Assembly: GCA_024427125.1 (NCBI GenBank)
Contig: JAKSVN010000003.1
Span: 1-59,486, forward strand
Reading direction: 5' to 3'
From: Mycoplasmoidaceae bacterium
Lineage (GTDB): Bacteria > Bacillota_I > Bacilli_A > Mycoplasmatales > Mycoplasmoidaceae
DNA length: 59,486 nt
Below, in pieces: positions 10,454 through 22,520 of the stretch. Position 1 is the first letter of the stretch. Each line of letters begins with the position of its first letter. The notes under the pieces are model-generated. The model saw only the letters and a program-made list of their open reading frames with translations, was not told the origin of the DNA and searched no databases. The translations under genes were made by a program, and so were the position numbers.

Positions 10454-12173
10454 CTTTTACTTGAAGGTATAAGTCATCTAATCCTTCAGCGCTTGCTGCA
10501 CTTGGTGCATCTAGCATTAAATCAACACCATGAGAGTTCTTAGGGAAAGCAATGACATCTCTAATTGTTTCTGCTTTAGTTAGAATCATTAATAAACGAT
10601 CTAGACCTATAGCGATTCCACCATGTGGGGGAACTCCATAATCAAATGCATTTAATAGATAACCAAACTTAGCTTGAGCTTGTTCATCAGTTAATCCAAT
10701 AGCTTTAAACATACGCTTTTGTACTTCAGTGTTAGTAATTCTTATAGAACCACCACCAACTTCATAACCATTTAAGACAATATCATAAGCTCTAGCTTTT
10801 GCCTTGTCTTTTTTAGTATCAAAGTCTTTCAGACTTTTAATTGCAGGAGAAGTGAATGGGTGATGAGCTGCAGCATATTTACCAGTTTCTTCATCATATT
10901 CAAATAATGGTCAATCAATTACTCATGTAAATGCTAATTCATCTGGGTTAGCAAACTTATAAATGTTATTACATGCTATTCTTGCTGCACCTAATGTTTC
11001 ATTAACTTTATTTAATTTACCACCACATAGAATCATTGTTCCTGTTGTGAAATTAAATTTAGCAAACGCTTGATTTGCTTTTTCTTCTTCTATTACATTA
11101 GTAATAGATCCACCAGTTTTTTTACCTTCATTAAATGTTAAATATGCAATTTGTAAACCTTTGTCAGTGGCAAATTTTTGAATTGTTTCGAAATCTTTTT
11201 TATCAACAATTGTTTTATCAATTGCAAATGCTTTGATTACACCATTGTCTTTTAAAATGTTGGCAAATATTTGGAAATTAGTTCCATTAAAGCAATCAGA
11301 TACATCAACTAACTTAAGATCATATCTTAAGTCTGGTTTATCAACTCCATACTCATTCATACATTCATCATATTTCATCACTTTGAATGGAGTTTTTATG
11401 TCAACGTTAAGAGTCTTTTTAATTGCCTTCTTAAACATCTTTTCAACAACTTTCATAATGTCTTTTTCTTTAATAAATGACATTTCAATGTCTAGTTGTG
11501 TAAATTCTGGTTGACGGTCAGCTCTTAAATCTTCATCTCTAAAACATTTAGCGATTTGGAAATATTTTAGGAAACCTGAAACCATTAGAAGTTGTTTAAA
11601 AATTTGAGGACTTTGTGGTAATGCTCAAAAATGGTTTGGAGCATTTCTTGTTGGAACAACATAGTCTCTTGCTCCTTCAGGAGTTGGCTTAGCTAGGCAA
11701 GGAGTTTCAACTTCAATAAAATCTTGTTTAGCTAAATAATTTCTCAATTCATTTATGAATTTAGAACGGAAGATTATTTTGTTTCTGATAGTATCTCTTC
11801 TTAAATCTAAATATCTATGTTTTAACCTAATATCTTCTAGTGCATCAGTAACATCTTCAACAATCATAGGCGTTGTTTTAGCAAGAGATAAGATATCAAG
11901 CGTTTTACACTTAATTTCAATCTTACCAGTTGGTAATTTATCGTTTGGAGTTTTTCTAGCAACAACTAAACCTTTAACATCAACCACTGATTCTCTAGTT
12001 AAACCATCAATTTTAATTGATTCATCTGCAATTACTTGAACTAGTCCATATCTATCAGCAACATCTAAGAAAGTGATGGAACCCATCTTTCTTATTTTTT
12101 TAACTCAACCCTTAATATTAACTTCTTTGTTAATACATTCTTCGGTTACACGTCCACAATATAATTTTTCCAT
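10446..12173 (-). CDS. aspS: aspartyl-tRNA synthetase
   Basis: Class II synthetase that charges tRNA-Asp. The 575-residue protein has an N-terminal OB-fold ([12 protein letters not shown]... [14 protein letters not shown]), class II motif 2 ([18 protein letters not shown]), a GAD-type insertion, and motif 3 ([14 protein letters not shown]). Length fits the bacterial-type enzyme, and nothing is missing. Its ATG lies one base after the hisS stop, matching the hisS-aspS order (MG035-MG036) of Mycoplasma genitalium; the two form an operon with hisS first. Confidence 0.96.
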
Positions 12174-12174
12174 A

Positions 12175-13464
12175 TTATTCTTCTTTACCTTTTTTCTTAA
12201 TAAAGTAGTCAACTAACTTTTCTACTTTAACTTCTTCTTGTTTCATTGTTAATTGGTTCTTAACAAGAACAGATTGTTTTTTAACATCTTTTGGTCCAAC
12301 AATAATTACATATTTTGCACCTTGTGATTCAGCATATTTAAAGTGTTTATCAAGCTTAGTTGTGTTGCGGTTAGTTGTACAACTAAAACCAGCTATACGC
12401 AACATTTTGCAGATCATTGTGCTAATTAGATTTGTTTCTTCAGCTAAGTTAGCAACAACAACATCAACTTGTTTGTAATCATCTATAGCTTTTTTCAAAA
12501 CATTATTACCTGTTAGAGCAACTAATAATCTTTCAATTCCTAAAGCAAAGCCAACACAGTTAGCATCATCGCCACCCAATTCTTTAATCATAGTGTTGTA
12601 TCTACCACCACCAACTAAAGTTGGTTGACCTTTTAATAAATCTGATGTAGATTCAATTTCGAAAATAAAGTTACAGTAATAGTCTAGTCCTCTAACCAGT
12701 GTGTCATCAACAACAAAAGGAATTTGTAATTCAGTTAATGTATCTGTAATATGTTTGAAGTATTCAATTTCTTCATTAGTTGCAAAGTTTGTAATTTTTG
12801 GAGCAAGTTTAACAAAATCCTTTTTTCCATCAATCTTGTCATCAAGAATCCTTAGAGGATTTCTGTCTAACCTTGCTTGTGAATCTTCTGTTAATTGGTC
12901 TTTGAAATCTTTAAAATAAAGCTTTAGAGCTTCAATTCATTTAGCTCTAGTTTGTGACGAACAAATGTTATTGATTTTAATAACATAGTCTGTTAAATTA
13001 AATGCGTTTAAGATGGATGTTGCTAACAAAATCATATCAACATCATCATGATAAGAATTGGTTGCTATACATTCAACACCAAATTGGTGGAATAGTCTTA
13101 GACGACCGCTTTGTGGTCTTTCGTATCTATACATTGGTTCAATATAGAAGAACTTTATTGGATGTGCCATTCTTTGTAATAGTTTATTTTCCACCACAGT
13201 ACGACAAACACTGGCTGTAAGCTCTGGTCTTAAAACCATATCCCTGTCACCTTTATCCTTGAATTCGTAGAATTCTTTATTAACAATATCAGATGTATCA
13301 CCTACAGTTCTAATAAATAATTCTTTGTATTCAAAGGTTGGCGTTTTGATTTGGTAATAACCATTTAATTTAGCGATAGTACGGCAAGTTTGACATACAA
13401 TGTCAAAACCAGGTTCTAATTCATAAATGTAATCTTGAGTTCCTCTAGGTTTTGTTAAATTCAT
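12175..13464 (-). CDS. hisS: histidyl-tRNA synthetase
   Basis: Class II synthetase that charges tRNA-His. The 429-residue protein begins with the typical KPRGTQDY. Motif 2 region (YRYERPQSGRLRLFHQFGVE) and the HisA-type motif (GFALGIERLL) are present, followed by an anticodon-binding domain. The start is supported by GGAG 5 nt upstream. It is the first gene of the hisS-aspS operon and divergent from secDF. Confidence 0.95.
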
Positions 13465-13539
13465 AGCATCTCCGTAAATTAGTTATTATTATAAATTAAA
13501 AAATATATTAAATATTTACAATAGAAACTTAATTATGTA

Positions 13540-13545
13540 TATAAT
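13540..13545 (+). promoter_or_regulatory. -10 box TATAAT for secDF
   Basis: TATAAT ends 9 nt before the secDF ATG, with no ribosome-binding site between; a leaderless start is likely. Confidence 0.6.
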
Positions 13546-13554
13546 TAAAAAACT

Positions 13555-16500
13555 ATGACAAATACTGATAGAAAAAATAGTGGTTTTGGTTTAACAAAAT
13601 CTAAGTGATCTGTTGTTCCGATCATTTTATCTGGTTTATTGGCTGGAGGAACTTTAGCAGGTTCTGCAGTCGGTATTTGGCAAATATCTAAAAACTACAC
13701 AGAAAGCCCCGATTTTACTAAGACAGTTAATGGAAGAATGAAAATTGATCCATTTGCTAATCATCAAGGTGATGAATCATTAGAAGAGGCTAAAAGAATT
13801 ACTAATGAATGTGCAAAGAAATTATCTCGTTGGTTAAAAGACAGAGGACAAGCACATTATGATGTAACAGCCGAATGTTATGCGAGAGAAAATAACGTTT
13901 TTGATTGCTACTTAAATGCTCAATTTGAATTAAGTAAAATTGCAAATAAAGATCCACGTACAGAAGAAGATGAAAAGCAAAAAATTGATAGCGATCCTTA
14001 TCTATCTTTTTTCAGTAACAACGCTTTTAATTCTAATGAAAAAACATTTGTTTATCGTTGATATATAAAAAACTCTGAAGAAGAAAGTGCCGAACCTAAA
14101 TATTCAGTTATTCCTTTTAGAGAAATTTTTGACTTACCTAAAACAACCGAAAAACAAGAACATCAAGCACGTACACTAGTTGATAAAGATGGACAAAATG
14201 GAGTTGTTTTACAAGCTAATTCTGATAAGTTATCAGAAATTTATAAAGATTTAAATCAAGCTAAAAAAGATAATCAAGAACCTGAACCAGAACCAAGTAA
14301 CAAGATTGATAATGTTTGACAACAACCAAGATTGTATATTGTAAATAATATTCAAGGTTTATTCAATGAAGCTAACTACCATTTATCAAATTGATGATAT
14401 CATGATCAAGGTAAAGATGATGAAGAATACACACCATGATACAATGGCACTGATTACGCAACATTTGCAGATAACTACAAAACATATACATTCAAAGGCA
14501 ATACAGATGATGACAAAAGATCAACCACTGATGCAAACAAAACTTTTAAATTAGGTAATGGATTGAATCATGATTCAGCAGTTGAATTACCAAACTTTGA
14601 TATTTTCAATTATCTAGATAAAGCAACTCCAGGAAATGCTGAAATTGCTTTTACAAATAAATACATAGATAAGATTGTCACTATTAATGATTTTGATAAA
14701 TTCATGCCAGAAAAAATCACTGATCATTACAAGAATAATTTTAATGATGAAGAAAACCCAGATGTTGATTATTTCTGATATTCAACAACATCTAAACATT
14801 CTGCAACAGCTTATTTAAACAATCAAATAAACTATGGTTTTAAGGAAGCTACCATTCAAGGGTTGGAATTTGATACCGGAACTTATTTTGGTGAAGATGG
14901 GGCAAAAAAAGTCTTTGAACAAATTACTACCAAAGACATTATGTCTCAAAGAATTCAACCAACATTTACTGAAACAATATTTGGTGGAAGTAACTTAGTT
15001 GGTGTATTGAGTTTAGGATTCTTAATTTTCTTAATTGTTCTTCTAGTTATTCTTGCATGTTTATATAGAACTACAGGTGTTATTAGTTGAATATGCATGA
15101 TGTTTGCTCTATCTATGACAGGATTAATTGCAACTATCGGATCAACTGCCATTGGTATGTCTTTAATATTTGGTTTATTTACAATGTCTATTGTTGGCTT
15201 CTTAGCAAGCCTAGCAATTTGTGGTAGATTGAAACGAAGATTAAAATCTCGTGAAGACACACAAGTGATGATTAAGAAGGCATTTAAAACATCATTATTA
15301 CCAGTAGTAGATGTATCTATTATTACATTAATCTTTGGTATATGTTTCACATACATTGCTCCTATTGCATTAAATGCATTTGGATTAGTTTTGGTTAGTG
15401 GTGCATTCATGACATTTATAAGTGTTTATCTGATAAATGGCTTGTTACATGCACTGTTCTTTAACAATAGAATAATGATTAACAAATATCAATTCTTTGG
15501 CAAACCATCTAATATAGCCAATGAAGCTTTAGCTCAAAGCAATAATGCAATACCTGCATCATTAGATGCAACAAAATTAGATATTCCATATTACAGTAGC
15601 ATAAGCAGAAAAAAGATTGATGCTACAAATAAGAAAGCACTAATTGCCATTTGTGTTGTTGGTGGTTTGTTATTAGCAGGAATTATTGTCTTTAGTGTTT
15701 TAGGATTTACTAGTCCAACATTATTCCATACAACAACTTGTGTTGCTATTCAATATGATGGAAATATATTTAAAGACCTTGATCTTCATGGCTTAAGTTA
15801 TGTTTCTTATAAACATAGTGGTGATTGATGATTCTTCTACACTAATATGTCAAATGCTTCTTCTATAGCGCAACAAATTGCAACTGATGCTGGTTTAGAA
15901 TATGGAATTTCAGTTCAATGTCAATCAATCTTTGGTTCAACTAATAGAGATATTTTAAACCTTGCATTAATTTCAATAATTGTTGCAACACTAGTTTCAG
16001 CATTGTATGCCGGAATTAGACATAACTGAATTGCTATTGTTCCAATGATTGCTGGAGCATTTGGTATTCCATTATTAATTATTGGTATGTCAGCAATTTG
16101 CCAAGTTAAATTTGATCAATTTGTTGCAATTACATTTGCACTTGTAGCCATAGCTAATACTATCTTTGCAATGAATATTGCTGGTAGCATCAATGAATCA
16201 TGAAGTAGAAAAGAAGCATTCACTAATGAAGAATTTAGATACATTCTTAATGTTTCATTAACAAATAACTGAACATACATTTGAAATACATTGTTAGTTT
16301 ATGGTTTGTTCATTCTAATTTATGGTTTGTCAGCACCTGTTGGTCCAAGTACCAATTCAACAATCGGTTTATTAATAATTGGATGTATTGTAACAATTAT
16401 AATTACACCATTTGTTGTATCTTTCATTCTTTATCAATTTATGAAAGTTAGAAACTTTGCTCTTAGCAAGAGAGTTGAAAAGAGTAAGAATAAAGTTGTT

Positions 16501-16593
16501 GTTAACTATGATGACATTGATGAACAAGGAATTGAAGGTATCAATAAATTTACAAAGAAAATTCCAGTAAGTCAGCCAAAACAAGGAGAATAG
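13555..16593 (+). CDS. secDF: SecDF-type protein translocase accessory membrane protein
   Basis: Predicted to aid Sec-dependent export using the ion gradient. The 1012-residue protein has one N-terminal helix and a long hydrophilic outside domain (about 50-480) with Asp/Glu-rich stretches. It then has a six-helix RND block (TIFGGSNLVGVLSLGFL... onward), a second outside segment and another six-helix block, i.e. SecD and SecF halves fused. Mycoplasma homologues (MG277/MPN396 type) also precede apt, as here (stop TAG, then apt ATG one base later). Sequence similarity to classical SecD is weak outside the membrane blocks, so the role is family-based. A TATAAT lies 9 nt before the ATG. Confidence 0.85.
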
Positions 16594-16594
16594 G

Positions 16595-17131
16595 ATGACC
16601 AAGAATTTAACTATTATTAAAAACACAATGAAAGTTGTTCCTAACTTTCCAAAGAAAGGTATTAGTTTCAAAGACATAACACCTATCTTTACTAAACCTG
16701 CTGTTTTAAAATTAACACTTAAAGAAATGTTAAAAACAGTTAAAGGTCAAAAATTCGATATAGTTGTTGGTTTGGAATCTAGAGGTTTTTGATTTGCACT
16801 ACCAATTGCTGAAATATTGAATATTCCTTTTGTTCCTATTAGAAAAAAAGGAAAACTACCAAGAACAACTGTTTCAGCAAGTTATGCTCTTGAATATGGT
16901 AAAGATACAATGGAAGTTCATAAATATGACATTAAACCAGGATCTAGAGTTTTAGTAGTAGATGACATTGTTGCTACAGGTGGAACAATTCTAGCAGTTA
17001 AAAAGATGATGAATCAATTAAAAGCTAAATGTGAACATCTATTAGTTTTGGGTTATCTAGGTGAATTACCAGAAGGCCCTAAGAAAATAGAAAGAGTTGG
17101 AATAAAAGTTCATAGTTTGCTAAAACTTTAA
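16595..17131 (+). CDS. apt: adenine phosphoribosyltransferase
   Basis: Purine salvage: adenine + PRPP to AMP. Of 178 residues, the PRPP-binding motif VLVVDDIVATGGT lies near residue 121, and the N-terminal FPKKGISFKDITP plus GLESRGFWF segments are typical APRT. It has an AGGAG site inside the end of secDF and is translationally linked to it. A strong terminator follows. Confidence 0.96.
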
Positions 17132-17138
17132 TCCAAAC

Positions 17139-17166
17139 AAAAATAGGGTTTCCCTATTTTTCTTTT
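17139..17166 (+). terminator. terminator after secDF-apt
   Basis: Ten-bp stem aaaaataggg/ccctattttt, loop ttt, then TCTTTTT. It separates apt from the ispF operon. Confidence 0.9.
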
Positions 17167-17205
17167 TATTAATTTATATTATTTATGTAAAAAAAGTAAT
17201 ACCTA

Positions 17206-17211
17206 TATAAT
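17206..17211 (+). promoter_or_regulatory. -10 box TATAAT for ispF operon
   Basis: TATAAT 17 nt before the ispF ATG, directly after the apt terminator. No Shine-Dalgarno is seen between. Confidence 0.5.
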
Positions 17212-17228
17212 AAATACCTATATTTATT

Positions 17229-17687
17229 ATGAATTTTGTAGGATTTGGAAAAGATATTCATAAGTTACAAAAAGCTAAAACAAGCATTGTTTTAGGTGGT
17301 TATGAATGTAAAAGTAATTACAAAATTGTTGCCGTTTCAGATGGTGATTTGGTATTACACGCAATAGCTGATGCAATATTAGGCGCTTGTCAAGGTGGCG
17401 ACATTGGAATTGCTTTTCCAGACACAGACATTAAATGTAAAAATATGGATTCACAATTAATTCTTAATTATGCTTTAGCATTAGCTAAAAGCAAAGGATT
17501 ATCAATTGTAAATTTGGATTTAACAATTGTATGTGACAAGATAATGATTCAACCAATTCGTAAATATATAGCTAAAAGCTTAAACAAACTTTTAAAAACA
17601 AACAAAATCAATGTTAAAGCAACAAGATTTGAACAAGATTTAAATCTAATCGAATGTGATGCAATAATTTTGATGAAAGGAAAATAA
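17229..17687 (+). CDS. ispF: 2-C-methyl-D-erythritol 2,4-cyclodiphosphate synthase
   Basis: Fifth enzyme of the MEP isoprenoid pathway, converting CDP-methylerythritol phosphate to the cyclodiphosphate. Of 152 residues, the metal ligands D9, H11 and H44 match family positions (GKDIHKL and SDGDLVLHAIADA), and GDIGIAFPDTD is the characteristic loop. The C-terminal third is divergent: the usual TTTE.LGFTGRGEGI region is replaced by KATRFEQDLNLIECDAI, so CDP and metal binding there may be altered. Most mycoplasmas lack this pathway. Here ispF sits alone between purine-salvage genes, with hpt 1 nt after its stop. The other MEP genes would have to be elsewhere. Confidence 0.88.
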   Translation: MNFVGFGKDIHKLQKAKTSIVLGGYECKSNYKIVAVSDGDLVLHAIADAILGACQGGDIGIAFPDTDIKCKNMDSQLILNYALALAKSKGLSIVNLDLTIVCDKIMIQPIRKYIAKSLNKLLKTNKINVKATRFEQDLNLIECDAIILMKGK

Positions 17688-17688
17688 T

Positions 17689-18258
17689 ATGGCAAGTACA
17701 GTATACAAACCAAAATATGTTAAAAGAATTTTGGTAAGTCCAAAAGAAGTAAAAGCAGGTATTACAAAAGCTGCTAACTGAATTAACAAGAAATATGCTA
17801 ATGCTAAAAAAACACCAATTTTATTAGCTATCCTAAAAGGTGCTATTCCATTTTATGGAGAATTGGCAATGCAAATCAAAAGGGATATTCATTTTGATTT
17901 CATAGTTTTAAGTTCATTCCGTGGACAAATGAAGGCAGTTGGCAATCCTAAGATTGTTACTGATGTAATTAGTGACATTCGTGGAAGAGACATTATTGTT
18001 GTTGAAGATGTACTTGATTCAGCAAGAACATTATCTGTCTTAATTAAGTATCTTAAATCAAGAAAGCCAAGTTCAGTTAAAACTATGGTATTGGTTGACA
18101 AGGTTGATATGAGAGCCGTTCCTTTCAAAGCAGATTATGCATGTTTTACCTTAAAAGGTAATCCATTCTTAATCGGTTATGGATTAGACATTAAGGAAGC
18201 TGCAAGAAACTTACCATACATTGCAGAATTTGATAAGAAATATCTGAATAAACTATAA
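17689..18258 (+). CDS. hpt: hypoxanthine-guanine phosphoribosyltransferase
   Basis: Purine salvage: hypoxanthine/guanine + PRPP to IMP/GMP. The 189-residue protein includes LAILKGAIPFYGEL (PPi loop) and the PRPP motif VVEDVLDSARTL, with the C-terminal KGNPFLIGYGLD typical of HPRT. The start follows the ispF stop by one base. It lies directly upstream of ftsH, as in other mycoplasmas. Confidence 0.94.
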
Positions 18259-18285
18259 TATATAAGCAAATTAAGGAGGAATCCT

Positions 18286-20451
18286 ATGCAAAAAGAAAAA
18301 TTACATATAAATGCTGCGCAGGCTGATGATGAAGTAATTCAACCATCTGGAACGAGTCCAGATGATAAAGTTGTTTATCAAAAGCAATCAACAGATCCTG
18401 AAACGAAAGCAAGAAGAAAAAAATCTATTATTAGATGAGTTATTGCTCTTTTAATAATTGGTTTATTTATCTTTTTAATCGTTTGAGGTTGTACGCCAAG
18501 ATACAATTCTGTTAAGGTTAAAAATGCGCAAGTAAAAGATGATGACACTTCTAAATTAGTGCTTGACACTAATGATGGTAAATATACTATCAACATGGAT
18601 AAGCCAAGCAAGTCTTGAGCATTCTTCTATGTTACTGGTGGCAACAAAACTGTTTATTCAGTTCATGCTGACCCAACAAATGGAGCTAAAGAAATTGCAT
18701 TTACTATGTCAGAAGTCATTACTCAAGATCCTTCTACTGGTAAACCTATTTACACATATTATTTAGGAAATGTAGTAATTGAAGAAGATTCACAAGAACA
18801 AATGTTTGCTTGAGCACAAAGAATAGCAAGTCAAGCAACAGTTGAATCTGGTGGAACAAACATTGGTATTGTTTTGTTAAACATGTTACCAACTATCATC
18901 TTCTTAGTTGTAATCATTTGATACTTTACAAAAATTACAAAGATGTCTGGTATGATGGGTCAAGGTGAAGACTCAATCTTTGGCATGGGAAAATCTTCTG
19001 CAAAAATTGCTAAGAGCAATGTTAAGTTTAGTGATGTTGCTGGTATTGAAGAAGAAAAGAACGAATTAATTGAAATCGTTGATTATTTAAAGAATCCAGA
19101 AAAATATGCAGCTATGGGTGCTAGAACACCTAGAGGTGTAATTCTATATGGTCCTCCTGGAACAGGTAAAACATTACTTGCTAAAGCTGTTGCTGGTGAA
19201 GCATCAGTTCCATTCTTCCAAGCATCAGGATCTAGCTTTGATGATATGCTAGTTGGTGTTGGTGCTAAGAGAGTAAGAGACTTATTCTTGAGAGCTAAGA
19301 AAGCAGCTCCATCAATCATCTTTATCGATGAAATCGATTCAGTTGCTGGCAAGCGTGGAAGAAACGATATAGCTGGTGGCGGCGGCGGAATTGCTGATCA
19401 AACAATTAACCAATTGCTTGCTGAAATGGATGGTTTCAATACTAGAACTGGTGTTGTTATCATGGCAGCAACTAACCGTCTAGATTCTCTAGATGAAGCT
19501 ATTCTAAGACCAGGTAGATTTGATAGACACATTCAAGTTAACTTACCTGATATTAAAGAACGTGAAGCTATTTTAAAGATTCATGCAAGAAACAAAAACT
19601 TATCAAGTAAAGTAAGTCTAACAGATGTTGCAAGAAGAACTCCTGGTTTCTCTGGTGCACAACTAGAAAACGTATTAAACGAAGCAACATTACTTGCAGT
19701 AAGATTAGGAAAAACTGCAATTGGTATGTCTGAAATTGACGAAGCTATTGACCGTGTAATTGCTGGTCCAGCTAAGAAGTCAAGAGTAATTACAGAAGAA
19801 GAAAAGAAACAAATTGCTTACCACGAAGCTGGTCATGCGCTTGTTGGTCTTCACACTAAGGGAGGAGATGTAGTTGAAAAGATTACAATCATTCCACGTG
19901 GTGTTGCTGCAGGCTATACATTATCTACTCCTGAAAAGCAAGAACTTGCTATTCATAAGAAATCAGATCTATTAGCTATTGTTAGAACAACATTAGGTGG
20001 TAGAGCTGCTGAAGAAGTAATCTATGGTAAAGATTCTATCTCTACGGGTGCAAGCAATGACCTATATAAAGTAACTAACATAGTTAAATCTATGGTTACA
20101 CAATTAGGTATGTCTGATGTTGGTATGACACAATTCATTCCAACTGAAGGAACAACTCCAGCTTATGCTCCTAAGAGCTTTAGCGAAGCTACAAACCAAA
20201 AGATTGATAAAGAAATTGAACAAATTATTCAATCTGAATATGTTAAAGCTAAAGATGTAATTAAACATAACGGAAAAGAACTTGATTTAATTGTTGAAAC
20301 ATTGTTATTGTTAGAAACAATTGTTAAGAACCAAATTGATTACATCCACAAAGAACTTAAACTTCCTCCAGAAGCACTTGAAAAGAAGAAAGTTTTAGAG
20401 CAAGAAAAGAAAGAAAAAGCTGAAGCTAAAAAACCTATAAAGAGTAAATAA
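18286..20451 (+). CDS. ftsH: ATP-dependent zinc metalloprotease FtsH
   Basis: Membrane-anchored AAA+ protease for quality control of membrane and short-lived proteins. The 721-residue protein has a cytosolic charged N-terminus and two membrane helices (about 46-66 and 201-218) around an outside domain. The AAA module carries Walker A GPPGTGKT (289-296), Walker B IIFIDEID and the SRH region [19 protein letters not shown]. The zinc motif is H513-E-A-G-H517. The C-terminus is lysine/glutamate-rich. The strongest Shine-Dalgarno of the window (AAGGAGG, 18273-18279) sets the start. It follows hpt by 27 nt and ends at a clear terminator. Confidence 0.97.
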
Positions 20452-20476
20452 GAGTGCAAAGCACTCTTTTTTATTT
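20451..20476 (+). terminator. terminator after ftsH
   Basis: Stem agagtgc/gcactct with loop aaa, then a T-run, beginning at the last base of the ftsH stop codon. Confidence 0.9.
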
Positions 20477-20504
20477 ATAATTTACATATAAGAAAGGCAA
20501 AAAC

Positions 20505-21038
20505 ATGTCATTAAAAGTTCCTTATACATATTACAAGTCAACAATGCTAGCAGTATGAGCTTTGGCTATACTTTGCATTATTGCAACATGAGTAGGATTT
20601 GCAGTTCCAAATAATGCTGCATTAGCATTTGGTGCTATTGTTGATACATTCCTATCACTAGCATTAATTGCTTTGGTTGTTCTACTTGCACTAAATGAAA
20701 GACAAGATTATAAAAAGAGAGCATGATTGTTTGGAGGATTAACTCTAGCACACATTATCTTCTTTATTCTGGTTCTTGCTCTTAAGAGCAAACTTGAAGC
20801 TGGAAATAATGGAGTATTTGCTTTACCTGCAATTCACACAATATTATTAATTGCTATCTCTGGTATTGGAATTTACTTCTGAATTAGAAATAAATTTACA
20901 TTCAAGTCTTTTGCACAACAAGATGCTATGGTTGCTTTTGGTGGTCCTGTTGATCAACCAAAGGTCCCAGAAACTCCAGTTCAACCAGAAGAACCTAAAA
21001 AGGCAAGAGACGAAAAAACTGGTATCGTAAGTCTATAA
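20505..21038 (+). CDS. small four-helix membrane protein, unknown function
   Basis: A 177-residue protein with four hydrophobic segments (about 13-33, 40-62, 72-92 and 105-125). A hydrophilic C-terminal tail of ~45 residues rich in Pro, Glu and Lys follows (FGGPVDQPKVPETPVQPEEP). I do not recognise the family. A weak AAGG-type site precedes the ATG (20494-20498). It is flanked by terminators on both sides, so it is a single-gene unit between ftsH and glyS. It only becomes visible when TGA is read as Trp (five such codons). Tail composition resembles that of the hydrogenase tail at 57450-57971, but no specific similarity is claimed. Confidence 0.75.
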
Positions 21039-21055
21039 GATAAGATTAAAAGAAT

Positions 21056-21082
21056 AAGAGGGTATACCCTCTTTTCTTTTTT
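21056..21082 (+). terminator. terminator before glyS
   Basis: Stem aagaggg/ccctctt with loop tata, then TTCTTTTTT. Confidence 0.88.
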
Positions 21083-21113
21083 ATAATATATAGTCAATAA
21101 TTAATATATTTTT

Positions 21114-21119
21114 TATAAT
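21114..21119 (+). promoter_or_regulatory. -10 box TATAAT for glyS-dnaG
   Basis: TATAAT ends 9 nt before the glyS ATG with no Shine-Dalgarno; a leaderless start is likely. Confidence 0.6.
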
Positions 21120-21128
21120 TAAAATACT

Positions 21129-22520
21129 ATGAACAATAAGTTTGATCAAGCAACAATAGTAAATTATTTAAAAAACTACGGCTTTGTGTTTGCTAGTAGC
21201 GAAATTTATGGTGGTTTAGCAAATGCATGAGACTATGGACCATTAGGTGTTGCTTTAAAAAACAATATCAAAAATTTATGATGAAATTATTTTATTACAA
21301 GTCAACCAAATATGGTTGGTTTAGATTCATCAATCATTCTTAATCCAACAGTTTGAAAAGCATCTGGACACCTAACAAACTTTGCTGACCCATTAATTGA
21401 TTGTAAGGAATGTCACCAAAGGTTTAGAGCTGACAAACTTATTGAAGAAAAATATCCTGATATTAAGATAAATGAAAATACTGATAAGTCAGAATTATTA
21501 AAAATAATTAAAGACAAAAAAATTGTTTGTCCTAATTGTGGCAAAGCAAACTGAACTGATATTAGAAGTTTTAATTTAATGTTCAAAACGAGTCAATCAG
21601 TTATCGAAGATAAGGCAAATGAATTATATTTAAGACCCGAAACAGCACAAGGTATTTTCATTAACTTTGCTAACATTCAAAGAGCCTTGAGATTAAAAGT
21701 TCCTTTTGGTGTTGGACAAATTGGTAAAGCATTTAGAAATGAAATTACTCCAGGTAACTTTATTTTTAGAACCAGAGAATTTGAACAAATGGAAATTGAA
21801 TTCTTTAATTATCCAAAGGATGCACCAAAGAAATTTGATGAATACATTAAACAAATTGAAAACTTCTTATTTAATATTTTAAAAATTAAAAAAGAAAATA
21901 TTAGAATGTCTGAACATGATAAGGCTGACTTAAGTCACTATTCAGCTAGAACGGTTGACTTTCAATATAACTTTCCTCATGGCTGAGCTGAACTATGAGG
22001 TTTAGCTAATAGAACAGATTTTGATTTATCAAATCATCAAAAGCTATCAGGTTCAACTTTAGGTTATTTAGATCCAGAAACCAATGAAAGATTTATTCCT
22101 TACGTTGTTGAACCATCTGTTGGTGTAGAACGTTTGTTCTATGCAATTATTTGTGATGCATATAGGATTGAAAATATTAAAGACAATGAAACAAGAGAAG
22201 TATTAGGACTACCATATGCTTTATGTCCTTATAAAGTAGCAGTACTACCATTAAGTAATAAACTTAATGATAATGCTAAGAAAGTTTTTGATAAGCTTAT
22301 AGCAGCACAAGTTCCATCTGTTTATGATGTTACTGGATCAATTGGAAAAAGATATAGAAGACAAGATGCAATTGGTACTTACTTCTGCATAACATATGAT
22401 TTTGATTCTGAAAAAGATAATTGTGTAACAATTAGAAACCGTGACACAATGAAGCAAGAAAGAATAAAAATTTCTGAAATTTTAAATTTTTTAGGTAAAT
22501 ATATGAGCAGGGTAGACTAA
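21129..22520 (+). CDS. glyS: glycyl-tRNA synthetase (single-chain dimeric type)
   Basis: Class II synthetase that charges tRNA-Gly. The 463-residue protein has motif 1 region ([15 protein letters not shown]), a zinc-like insertion with two CxxC pairs (CKEC, CPNC), RPETAQGIF, motif 2 ([20 protein letters not shown]), motif 3 ([10 protein letters not shown]) and an anticodon-binding domain. This is the alpha2 type found in Mollicutes and not the alpha2beta2 enzyme. Its stop overlaps the dnaG ATG by one base, as in the MG251-MG250 order. Confidence 0.96.

Noticed and set aside
14955..15410. 151-residue minus-strand ORF opposite secDF
   Set aside because: Shadow of the membrane block of secDF; no ribosome-binding site and no recognisable protein features.
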